The translations under genes and the position numbers were made by a program. 64,000 nt of DNA from Desulfogranum marinum (GTDB lineage Bacteria > Desulfobacterota > Desulfobulbia > Desulfobulbales > Desulfobulbaceae), in NCBI RefSeq assembly GCF_016918565.1, contig NZ_JAFFQD010000012.1:54451-118450 (forward strand), written 5' to 3'. The notes under the pieces were generated by a model, which saw nothing but the letters and a program-made list of their open reading frames with translations, ran no database searches and had not been told where the DNA came from. Below are positions 52,293 to 59,803 of the stretch, piece after piece. The first letter of the stretch is position 1; every line of letters begins with the position of its first letter.

Positions 52293-52844
52293 TCAGGAAC
52301 TTGTAATCTCAATTGTTTTGCCCGTGTGGGGAACTACCTTTTGTCTGGGCATGGTTACCGTCAATACACCATGTTTAAAGTTTGCCTGGATATTATCCTG
52401 GTCTATATCATCGGGTAAAGAGAGTACGCGCTGGAAAGAGCCATAGCTCCTTTCCATTCGGTAATAGTTCCCCTCTTTGGTTTCCTTTTCTTGCTTTTTT
52501 TCGCCTGTGATTGTCATGGCGTTGTCAGCCACGTTGATCATAACATCTTTTTCAGTGACACCTGGAATTTCGACCGTAAGGATATACTCCTTGTCTTCTG
52601 CACGTAAGTCAACCTGTGGTTTCAGTAGTCCATACGCACCCAATGGTGTTTGATTTCCACCAATTAAGTCTTTAAAGACGTTGCCGAATAACGTATCGAA
52701 CAGTCCTTCAGCGCTATTGGGAAACGTAGCCGGAATTTTTTGTACTCTACCCTTTTCAACCGGTACTTTATTCACCGGTACTGAACGTTCCAGCTCTTCC
52801 TCTTTGCTAAACCAGTTCCACGGTGCAAGACTCTTTAGTTCCAT
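52293..52844 (-). CDS. Small heat-shock protein (Hsp20/alpha-crystallin)
   Basis: A 183-residue Hsp20: a long N-terminal arm (MELKSLAPWNWFSKEEELERSVPVN), an alpha-crystallin domain (~70-165: LKPQVDLRAEDKEYILTVEIPGVTEKDVMI, HGVLTVTMPR) and a C-terminal IEI (I-x-I) anchor. ATP-independent chaperone that holds unfolded proteins. GAGGAGG precedes the ATG. Last of three tandem hsp20 genes. Confidence 0.92.
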   Translation of the reverse strand: MELKSLAPWNWFSKEEELERSVPVNKVPVEKGRVQKIPATFPNSAEGLFDTLFGNVFKDLIGGNQTPLGAYGLLKPQVDLRAEDKEYILTVEIPGVTEKDVMINVADNAMTITGEKKQEKETKEGNYYRMERSYGSFQRVLSLPDDIDQDNIQANFKHGVLTVTMPRQKVVPHTGKTIEITSS

Positions 52845-52950
52845 GGTTGCCTCCTCTGCTTTGGAAGGGAAAAGCGTTTCCGCAGGGAACTGCTCATCCC
52901 TCCATGATTATACAGTTTATAATCTCATCGGCAGTCTTTTGGAGCTGTCA

Positions 52951-53337
52951 TTATCCAGTGGTAATTTTAATTTGTTTGGGTTTGGCAGCCTCCAGTTTCG
53001 GTAATTGTAATTGCAGAACACCATCCTGCAGGTGCGCTTTGATATTAGGGATATCTATAGATTGCGGTACCGAGAAGGTACGACTATATTCAGCTGCGCC
53101 GAATTCCTGCCACCTGGTAGCCCCAGAATCAGTCACTGTTCTTGTGCCTGATAAGTATAATTTGCCGTTGTCAATGTTGATGGAGATGTTCTCTCTCTCT
53201 ACACCGGGCATGTCGGCGTGGAGCAGTATTTCATTTGTATTTTCGAAGATATCAACTGCTGGAGTAACTACAGGCAATTCCCTGGCTGCGTTGACCTCAT
53301 GTTTGTTGCTGGGTGTTAATGCTTTGTTGTCGCTCAT
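52951..53337 (-). CDS. Small heat-shock protein (Hsp20/alpha-crystallin)
   Basis: A 128-residue Hsp20 with a short N-terminal arm (from MSDNKALTPS; the ATG at 53337 has GGAG seven bases upstream), an alpha-crystallin domain (EILLHADMPGVERENISINID, SIDIPNIKAHLQDGVLQLQLPK) and the I-x-I end in KQIKITTG. The end EAAKPKQIKI closely matches the third gene's EAAKPKQIAI, so the two arose by duplication. Confidence 0.92.
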   Translation of the reverse strand: MSDNKALTPSNKHEVNAARELPVVTPAVDIFENTNEILLHADMPGVERENISINIDNGKLYLSGTRTVTDSGATRWQEFGAAEYSRTFSVPQSIDIPNIKAHLQDGVLQLQLPKLEAAKPKQIKITTG

Positions 53338-53381
53338 TGTTAAACTCCTTTGCACCAATTTCTATTAGAGGGTATTTCTGC

Positions 53382-53828
53382 TTAGCTGATGGCGATTTGT
53401 TTTGGTTTTGCAGCCTCTGATTTCGGCAGTGACATGGTCAGGATACCATTGTGGAGTGATGCTGTAACTTTATCAGCATCTACTTCGTACGGTAAAGTGA
53501 AGCTTCTGGAGAAAGAGTTTGCCTCCCTTTCTGTTCTGTGAACAGTATATCCTTCCGGCACTTCTCGAGTTCTTTTACCGCTGAGTTCCAGGTAGTTTCC
53601 CTGGATTTTGACGTTAATGTCATCTTTTGATACTCCCGGCACCTCAACAATAACCTCCAGGTTGTCACCGGTATCGTTCAGGTTGGTTCGTGGATAGTTG
53701 TCAGCTGTTGCCCAGGGATGTCGTTGTTCAATAACTCGGTCAAAGTCCTGAAAGGCACTGCCAAGCCTGGAACGAAAAATGTCCATGTTGTTTAACATTT
53801 TTTCAAGTTCATTCATCCGGGTCCACAT
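53382..53828 (-). CDS. Small heat-shock protein (Hsp20/alpha-crystallin)
   Basis: A 148-residue Hsp20: helical N-terminal arm (MWTRMNELEKMLNNMDIFRSR), alpha-crystallin domain (LEVIVEVPGVSKDDINVKIQGNYLELSGKR, NGILTMSLPK) and C-terminal IAIS. ATG 53828 is chosen (GGAG upstream); five codons earlier another ATG is open. First gene of the three-gene cluster, divergent from the tandem-RHH protein gene 212 bp away, which may control it. Confidence 0.92.
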   Translation of the reverse strand: MWTRMNELEKMLNNMDIFRSRLGSAFQDFDRVIEQRHPWATADNYPRTNLNDTGDNLEVIVEVPGVSKDDINVKIQGNYLELSGKRTREVPEGYTVHRTEREANSFSRSFTLPYEVDADKVTASLHNGILTMSLPKSEAAKPKQIAIS

Positions 53829-54039
53829 GTTTTTTCTCCTCATGTATGTGTTTGTATTTGTATGAGTAATTCGTTTTGTATGCTGAAAAAATAGTTATGA
53901 TTTTTTAGGTGTCAACTCTATTTTATGCAAAAAATAAAAGCATGTCTGCATTACTTTTTTTATTTGCTTTGACATGGTAATGCTTCAAGGTTATCTTTTT
54001 TCGTATATCCAGTAAACTTATGGTTGAGGAGCAGGAAAA

Positions 54040-54612
54040 ATGACAGCAGAATTTCCCGATTTGGGACTTTCGGCCGATTTGTTAAAGGGAAAGCAGTCCA
54101 TTCGGGCAACTTTTAAATTGCCGGTTGAAATAATAAAACTTCTGAGTATTGCTGCCGCACAGTTGGGGATAAAACAGAAAACTCTGTTTGATCAGCTAGT
54201 TGAAGATCGTGATGTTTTATCCCAGGTTGCCAGGGAAGTTAAAAATAATGAACGAACGGCTAGAGAACGACGCCAGAAAACGCTCGTGTTGAGTCGTAAC
54301 TCTCTTATTTCAATTGAAAAAGTTGCGCACGAGTACGAACTGCCAAGGGATGTGTTGGTGGAGGTGTCGATTAGGCGTCTGCTACCGGTCATAGATGCGG
54401 AACAGCAAAAGCAAAAAAGACGTAAAGCTGTTCTTGCGGAATTAGAGCAACATCACCAGCAGGGGCTACTGCTCTTACAAAAGACAATGAAGCTTGTCGG
54501 AAAAAATGATCGTGTATTCACGCGAATGAAACAGGTGCTGGAGCAGGAGGAGAAAATGCTACAGGAAATACAGGAAATAGTCCTTCGTGGACAACGCGTG
54601 GAAACATTTTAA
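54040..54612 (+). CDS. Hypothetical DNA-binding protein with two possible ribbon-helix-helix motifs
   Basis: A 190-residue soluble protein. Residues ~20-55 (IRATFKLPVEIIKLLSIAAAQLGIKQKTLFDQLV) and ~85-118 (RKTLVLSRNSLISIEKVAHEYELPRDVLVEVSIRRLL) each look like a ribbon-helix-helix: strand, helix, turn, helix. The C-terminal ~70 residues are charged and helical (coiled coil). No characterised family is recognised. GGAG precedes the ATG. It is encoded divergent to the Hsp20 genes, so a heat-shock regulator is plausible but not shown. Confidence 0.55.
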   Translation: MTAEFPDLGLSADLLKGKQSIRATFKLPVEIIKLLSIAAAQLGIKQKTLFDQLVEDRDVLSQVAREVKNNERTARERRQKTLVLSRNSLISIEKVAHEYELPRDVLVEVSIRRLLPVIDAEQQKQKRRKAVLAELEQHHQQGLLLLQKTMKLVGKNDRVFTRMKQVLEQEEKMLQEIQEIVLRGQRVETF

Positions 54613-54639
54613 GTCGCAGGTGAGCCCAAACAGTGCATC

Positions 54640-54695
54640 TTCTTCCTTGTTTTGGCTGTAAAAGGTAAGCGCTTACCGGAGTCCGCGTTTGTAGA
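54640..54695. repeat. REP-like palindromic repeat
   Basis: GGTAAGCGCTTACC (54664-54677), preceded by TTTTGGCTGTAAAA and followed by GGAGTCCGCG. A related copy is at 62061-62100 with the same flanks. It cuts off the 3' end of the decayed znuA gene. Confidence 0.55.
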
Positions 54696-55199
54696 AAGCT
54701 CTATGCGTTGTTGGGGCTTCGTTTCCCAAAGTATCGGTAATGGTAAAAGCCATACGATTTGGGTTGATAGGGGGGAACCAGATATCGGGGGGCAAGGTTT
54801 TGCTGCTGTTGGACACCATGATCGTGGTGCGCATGCTCGTCACGATGGCTTTGGATGGGGATTATTGATACATTCTCTGCAGTTTTGAATATATGCAGGT
54901 GGTGCTGTTTGGCTGCAGAATCCTGACAATCATATTTTCAAAGGGCATGTTGGTAGTGAAATAAAGGCCGGCCTTGGTCAGTCGGGCTATTTTGCACAGG
55001 AGAAGGCTCAAATGTGTGAGGATCTTGTCCTTGGTCGATTAAGACGTTGCTGCCGGCACGATCGCCTTCGATACGATCAGTGAGCCATTTCCGGGATGGG
55101 ATGGAGAGAAATACCACTTTAAGCTTTCTGCGTGGAGAGAGGGGATGCAGAACAGGGTAAGCAGGTTGCCGTTAGCAAGAATGTTTGTATTTTTTGTAT
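54690..55199 (-). pseudogene. Decayed znuA (zinc ABC transporter substrate-binding protein)
   Basis: On the minus strand, fragments in several frames align in order with ZnuA: a signal peptide-like segment (FLLTATCLPCSASPLS) whose start codon is ATA behind an intact AAGGAG; VVFLSIPSRKWLTDRIEGDR; VLIDQGQDPHTFEPSPVQ (the zinc-binding DPHTFEP); ARLTKAGLYFTTNMPFE; a His-rich loop (HRDEHAHHDHG); and PDIWFPPINPNR (the H/DPHIW region). Frameshifts and stop codons separate them. A repeat truncates the end. Zinc uptake by this system must be provided elsewhere. Confidence 0.8.
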
Positions 55200-55440
55200 T
55201 GGGTGCTCCTTGATTATTATTTTATATTGTTAGTAATGTAGCAAAAGAAAGGAGTCAACCGGGTAGGGCATTCTCTGGTTGTTCCGCTCCTGCTGTTGCG
55301 GGTAACGGGGTGTTTTTTAAGAGCTGGTGACGTCTGTTTCAATTTATTTTTCGATCTTCAGGGCTTGAGTAAAAACTTGATCTCGTTTATTTCTTTTTCA
55401 GGCAGCGTTTTATACTTTTATTCCAACAGGCGAAAAGACC
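55200..55440. other. Region between the znuA remnant and the AsmA-like gene
   Basis: The upstream AT-rich sequence (ACATTACTAACAATATAA, minus strand) resembles a Zur-type operator for the former znuA. The AsmA-like promoter probably lies near 55330. Confidence 0.35.
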
Positions 55441-58400
55441 ATGGCAAAAACCGAAGAAAATGAAAGGGCCTCTTTGCTAAAGAGACTCTGGGCTAAAAGA
55501 GTAACCCGGATTTTAGTTGCTGTACCGATTATCGTTGGCGTTGCCATACTCCTGTTACACGTTGGCGTGAAAGTGTATCTGCAGAAATGGTTGGTGAGTA
55601 ATGGTGCTGATTCAGCCATTATCCAAAAAATTCGCATAAATCCTTTAACAGGAACGGTTGCCCTGCACGGAGTAGACGTTCGGCACAATGATAAACAGGT
55701 TTTTTCCCAAAGTGCCATAACGCTCAACATCGGCCTGAGCAAACTTTTTGGTCGCGAGGCTCATGTTGAGGAGGCGACTCTCACCAATGTGGTTATCGAT
55801 CTGGAAAGATTTAAGGATGGTAGCATCAGGGTAGGCTCTTACACCCTTGATGGACAAGTTGAAGAGGTCCCGGAAAAATCAGTGGTTGCTTCACCTGCAG
55901 ACGAGGTAAACCCATGGTTACTCTATGTTCAACAGGTTAATATTGAAAACGTCACTGTCCATTACAAGCAACCTGACCTCGATATGACCTGTGTTGTCGA
56001 AAGAGGCAGTATTGTTAAATTCAATACAAATCCTGAAGAGAAAAAAGGGAGTGTCAGTTTGAAGGGACTGTTAAATAATGCTCCCTTTGATATACAACTA
56101 TCACAGGTTGCTGTTTTACCGCAGTTGTTTCTAGAGGGACGGGTGAAACTTGCCGCTGTTGATCTGCAGGATTTTAGCGAGTTGCTCAAACCCTTTGTTT
56201 CCCCGTTTCAGGGTGTGGCTGGGCTTGATGGAACGTTCACTTTTGGCATGGATGGCAGCAACAGCATGGATGTCCTTTATGATGGAGCCATTGGGTACAA
56301 TAAGGGCGAAATTGGCGGGGAGCAGTGGTTGGTTAATGGTACGGCCAACTGGTTGGGCAAAGCAGCATTTCAGATGAATACCAATGAAATGCAGGTTGCC
56401 ACTGAAGGTATCATGGAACTGATTGCACCCTCTTTTTCTATGCACACCGGGGCTGATAAGAAGGCTGTAGGCAGTGAAAAGCTCGCCTATGAAGGAAAGG
56501 TCTCGTATATCCAGCACATTGGTAAGGTGTATAAGGCGACCGTTGATGCCCAGGGGCGTTTGCGAGGCCAACTCACGCAGTTTGGGATGCCGTCAATAGC
56601 TATTGACCAGGGAAGCATTGATGCTAACGGGACAACAAAGCTTACTCTTGGCAACAAGCTACGCGTTACCTATCAGGGCAATATTGAGTTGACGGATACC
56701 AAGGTAGACCTTGAAGATATTATTTCAACAGAAGGGCAGCGAGTGGCATGGAAAGGCCTGGGTGGGTACAGCCAGGAACAGACAGAACAGGAGATAATAG
56801 TTAAAGGGGAACTAGGAGCAGAAAAACTGGCCGTTGATCTTATCGGCAGTGGTTTGCAGCTTACGCAAGCAGAAGGCGGCATACAGAGTGAGTTGACTCT
56901 TAAGTTAACAGAAGAACGTCCTTATTTAAGCGGCAATGCAAGCGTTAACACAAAAAGCGTACAGCTGAACCAGGGGGAAGCTTCTCTTGCTCAGCTTGAA
57001 AGGTTTGTAATTAAAGATTTGCAAGGTGATACCAAAGGTGGTTTGGCCGTTGGCTCTGTTGAGTTGGATACACTTATTCTTTCTCAGTCTGAAATCAGCC
57101 CAGTGCAGGTGAGTCTGCCTTCGGCAGTAATAGGCAATGTCACCAGTCCCGATTTCACATCCGTTGCAGTCGGTAACGTAAATTTGATAAAGCCGGAAGT
57201 TACAGACCCTCAAAAGAATAAGCATTTGGTAGCGTTGAGCTCCATACAGGCTGTTGATATTAGTGCGGTCATGAACGGATCGGTTGCAGCTGATAAGCTG
57301 ATGGCCACTGGAGGTGAGTTTTTTCTTTCCGGAAAACCTGATGTTTCTCCATTGGTAACCCTTGGTCAAATAGAAGCTGAAGAGTTGCAATGGTCGGCAG
57401 CAGGTGGCTTTTTCTGCGATGGAGTGACCGTTGATTCACTGTATGCACATATCAACAGGGAAAAAGCTGCTAAGCAAAGTAGTACTCACCATGGGCAGCC
57501 GGAGCGCGTGGAAAAAGGTGGTGCACCGCAGGGAAAAAACAACGGCCTGCCGGTAAGGATTACTGCGGTGAATGTGGTCGGTAAAAGCGGTTTCAGGTTT
57601 ACTGATACGACCTTGAACAGCCCTTTTACTACCGAATTGCTGCTTGACGAAGGGCTGATAAAGGATATTGATTTAAATCAACCTGAAAAACCTTTCTCAT
57701 ATGCTGTAAAGGGTGCGTTTGATAAATATTCACCCTTGAAAATAGAGGGCAGTTGTGCGCCTTTGGCAGAAAAATTTTTACTTGATCAAAAAACGACCCT
57801 CAAAAATTATTCCCTGCAACAGTTGTCGCCTTATGTGGTTGATGCTATCGGGACTTATTTCAAAAGTGGTCAACTGGATCTGATTTCGACCAAGAAAATT
57901 GTTGGCGATGACCTAGACTTAGATAATAGATTTGTTTTTCAGGGGATTGAGGCGGAAACCGTTAATCCAGAATTAGCTGCAAAGTTAAATAATCAGTTGC
58001 CTGTTCCCCTTGATATGGCGTTATCCATGCTGCGTGACAGCAGTGGCAATATAGAGCTTGATGTCCCTATATCAGGAAAAGTTGATGATTTGAATTTTGG
58101 CTTGACAGATATCGTCATCACTGCAATGGGAAAAGCCATAGCCGTTGGTGTTGCTCCCTACCTTGCCTATACTTTTCTCGGGCCAACGGGAGCGCTGGTG
58201 TATCTGGGCGGAAAGATAGGGCAAGCAATGCTGGATACCGATCTTCCCACACTCACCTTTGAGAAAAATGTAGAAGAACTGTCTGAGGAGCAGAAAAAGA
58301 CTCTTCAAAAAGTTGGCAAGGCGATACTTGCAGACGAAAAATCAACTTACACTATATGTGCCAAAGTCGCCTTGTCAGAACTTGGTGACGGTGAGCAAGC

Positions 58401-58599
58401 TGTCGGGAAGAGTGGCTATGCAATAACAAGCGATGAAAAGTTGCGTAAGCAGCTTTATGAAATTGGTGAAAGCCGTTCAATGGCTGTGAAGACCTTTTTG
58501 GAGGAGATCATGGATGTTAAGAGTGAACAGTTATTGATCTGCAATCCAGGGGTTAACCACGAAGAGGGCGGAGCCACTATAATAGAGTTTAAAAAGTAA
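55441..58599 (+). CDS. Large AsmA/DUF748-type envelope protein
   Basis: A 1052-residue protein with an N-terminal membrane helix (RILVAVPIIVGVAILLLHVGVKV), then long beta-repetitive sequence with AsmA-like N-terminus (NPLTGTVALHGVDVRHNDKQVF) and a C-terminal DUF748 segment (FQGIEAETVNPELAAKLNNQLPVPLDMALSMLRDSSGNIELDVPISGKVDDLNF). Such proteins bridge inner and outer membranes and are proposed to move phospholipids. The C-terminal ~90 residues (LSEEQKKTLQKVGKAILADEK) look like an OmpA-like addition. It is alone on this strand. Confidence 0.85.
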   Translation: MAKTEENERASLLKRLWAKRVTRILVAVPIIVGVAILLLHVGVKVYLQKWLVSNGADSAIIQKIRINPLTGTVALHGVDVRHNDKQVFSQSAITLNIGLSKLFGREAHVEEATLTNVVIDLERFKDGSIRVGSYTLDGQVEEVPEKSVVASPADEVNPWLLYVQQVNIENVTVHYKQPDLDMTCVVERGSIVKFNTNPEEKKGSVSLKGLLNNAPFDIQLSQVAVLPQLFLEGRVKLAAVDLQDFSELLKPFVSPFQGVAGLDGTFTFGMDGSNSMDVLYDGAIGYNKGEIGGEQWLVNGTANWLGKAAFQMNTNEMQVATEGIMELIAPSFSMHTGADKKAVGSEKLAYEGKVSYIQHIGKVYKATVDAQGRLRGQLTQFGMPSIAIDQGSIDANGTTKLTLGNKLRVTYQGNIELTDTKVDLEDIISTEGQRVAWKGLGGYSQEQTEQEIIVKGELGAEKLAVDLIGSGLQLTQAEGGIQSELTLKLTEERPYLSGNASVNTKSVQLNQGEASLAQLERFVIKDLQGDTKGGLAVGSVELDTLILSQSEISPVQVSLPSAVIGNVTSPDFTSVAVGNVNLIKPEVTDPQKNKHLVALSSIQAVDISAVMNGSVAADKLMATGGEFFLSGKPDVSPLVTLGQIEAEELQWSAAGGFFCDGVTVDSLYAHINREKAAKQSSTHHGQPERVEKGGAPQGKNNGLPVRITAVNVVGKSGFRFTDTTLNSPFTTELLLDEGLIKDIDLNQPEKPFSYAVKGAFDKYSPLKIEGSCAPLAEKFLLDQKTTLKNYSLQQLSPYVVDAIGTYFKSGQLDLISTKKIVGDDLDLDNRFVFQGIEAETVNPELAAKLNNQLPVPLDMALSMLRDSSGNIELDVPISGKVDDLNFGLTDIVITAMGKAIAVGVAPYLAYTFLGPTGALVYLGGKIGQAMLDTDLPTLTFEKNVEELSEEQKKTLQKVGKAILADEKSTYTICAKVALSELGDGEQAVGKSGYAITSDEKLRKQLYEIGESRSMAVKTFLEEIMDVKSEQLLICNPGVNHEEGGATIIEFKK

Positions 58600-58648
58600 A
58601 GGCCAACAGTGGAAAGGCATGCAGACGATGTAAATTGTCCAACCACCA

Positions 58649-59800
58649 TCAGTTGACCTTGGCAATAAAGATGAGTCGGCCGTCTTGGATACCATTGATA
58701 TAAACAGGACGGACGGCTTTGCCGTCTGAAGTGATAGTGATGGTGGTCATCATCCCCTCAAAGGTGATACCACTGTGTAGTGTGTCTAGAAGGCATTGAG
58801 AATCAGCGAGTTCAGGGCAGGTGTTCATCGCTTTTCCAAGCAGGGTCATCCCCTCAATGCCAAGGGCGGCGAAGGTGGTTCCGGCATCATCAAAAAGAGA
58901 ATCATAGGTGGCAATGGCCTTTTTCCCGGTTTCCGTTACCAGTATCTCACTCGAATATACATCGGTTGCCATTATCCCATCAATTAGGTCTATGTGCTCT
59001 TTCTGGGTTAGAAGGAAGTGAGATAACAATCCATCACTGCCTATGGCTTGGACTGCCCAGTCGATTTGCTGTGCTGTTTTCGCAAGGTTGAGCAAAGCTT
59101 CTGTTTGTACTGGCAAATAAATAATGTCTGCTTTTTGTTGGCTAAGCCATTCCAGAGTTGCTGGAAGATCAACCGGGGTGTCGCCAAGCTTGTTGTGAGC
59201 AATGAGCTTGCCCCCAGCATTTTCGAATGTTCTGATAAATATATCTGCCAGGTGCTTGGAATGGGGTGAAGCTGGTTGGGAAAAAACAGCAGCCCGTTCT
59301 GCTAGTAGCTCATCCCTGGCAAACATTGCCGCAACTGTTCCCTGGAAGTTGTCGTCAAAGCTCAGCTGAATAAACAGGTCATTGTCACTGGTGAGGTCTG
59401 GATGGGTAGCAACGGTGGCTATGACCGGCAGATTAATGGTCTTGATGGAGGCGACAAGTTCGAGGGCGATCTCACTTCTGGAAAGAAGGAGAATTGCGGC
59501 AAATTTTTCTGTTACCAGTTCTTTAATTATCCGCTCAATGGATGATGGGCTGCTTGCATCATCCAAGGTAACCAGCTCAATCTTGTTTCCGTTAGTAAGG
59601 AGTGGTTGGATAGCAAGGGCTGTCTTAACGCCCCGCAGACCGCTTTCTCCAATATGACTATCGCCACCGCTAAATGATCCTATGACTGCTATTTTTACCG
59701 AAGTGCCGCTAGGGGTAATCGGCGGTGGAGCAGAGTCGCAGCTCCAGAGTAGAAAAACTGTGAAAATGAGAGCGCAAATGGAGAGCTTTCTGGTCAGCAT
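58649..59800 (-). CDS. Periplasmic-binding-protein-like lipoprotein (LivJ/receptor-type)
   Basis: A 383-residue lipoprotein: signal peptide with an LWSC lipobox (Cys21), then a type I periplasmic-binding fold (VKIAVIGSFSGGDSHIGESGLRGVKTA, IERIIKELVTEKFAAILLLSRS, AVFSQPASPHSKHLADIFIRTF). It could bind an amino acid or a similar metabolite. It is translated just after the DAGK-DUF389 fusion (stop at 59804, ATG at 59800) with no ribosome binding site, so it is coupled. A lipoprotein receptor next to a DUF389 membrane protein hints at a sensing function. Confidence 0.85.
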   Translation of the reverse strand: MLTRKLSICALIFTVFLLWSCDSAPPPITPSGTSVKIAVIGSFSGGDSHIGESGLRGVKTALAIQPLLTNGNKIELVTLDDASSPSSIERIIKELVTEKFAAILLLSRSEIALELVASIKTINLPVIATVATHPDLTSDNDLFIQLSFDDNFQGTVAAMFARDELLAERAAVFSQPASPHSKHLADIFIRTFENAGGKLIAHNKLGDTPVDLPATLEWLSQQKADIIYLPVQTEALLNLAKTAQQIDWAVQAIGSDGLLSHFLLTQKEHIDLIDGIMATDVYSSEILVTETGKKAIATYDSLFDDAGTTFAALGIEGMTLLGKAMNTCPELADSQCLLDTLHSGITFEGMMTTITITSDGKAVRPVYINGIQDGRLIFIAKVN

Positions 59801-59803
59801 TGT

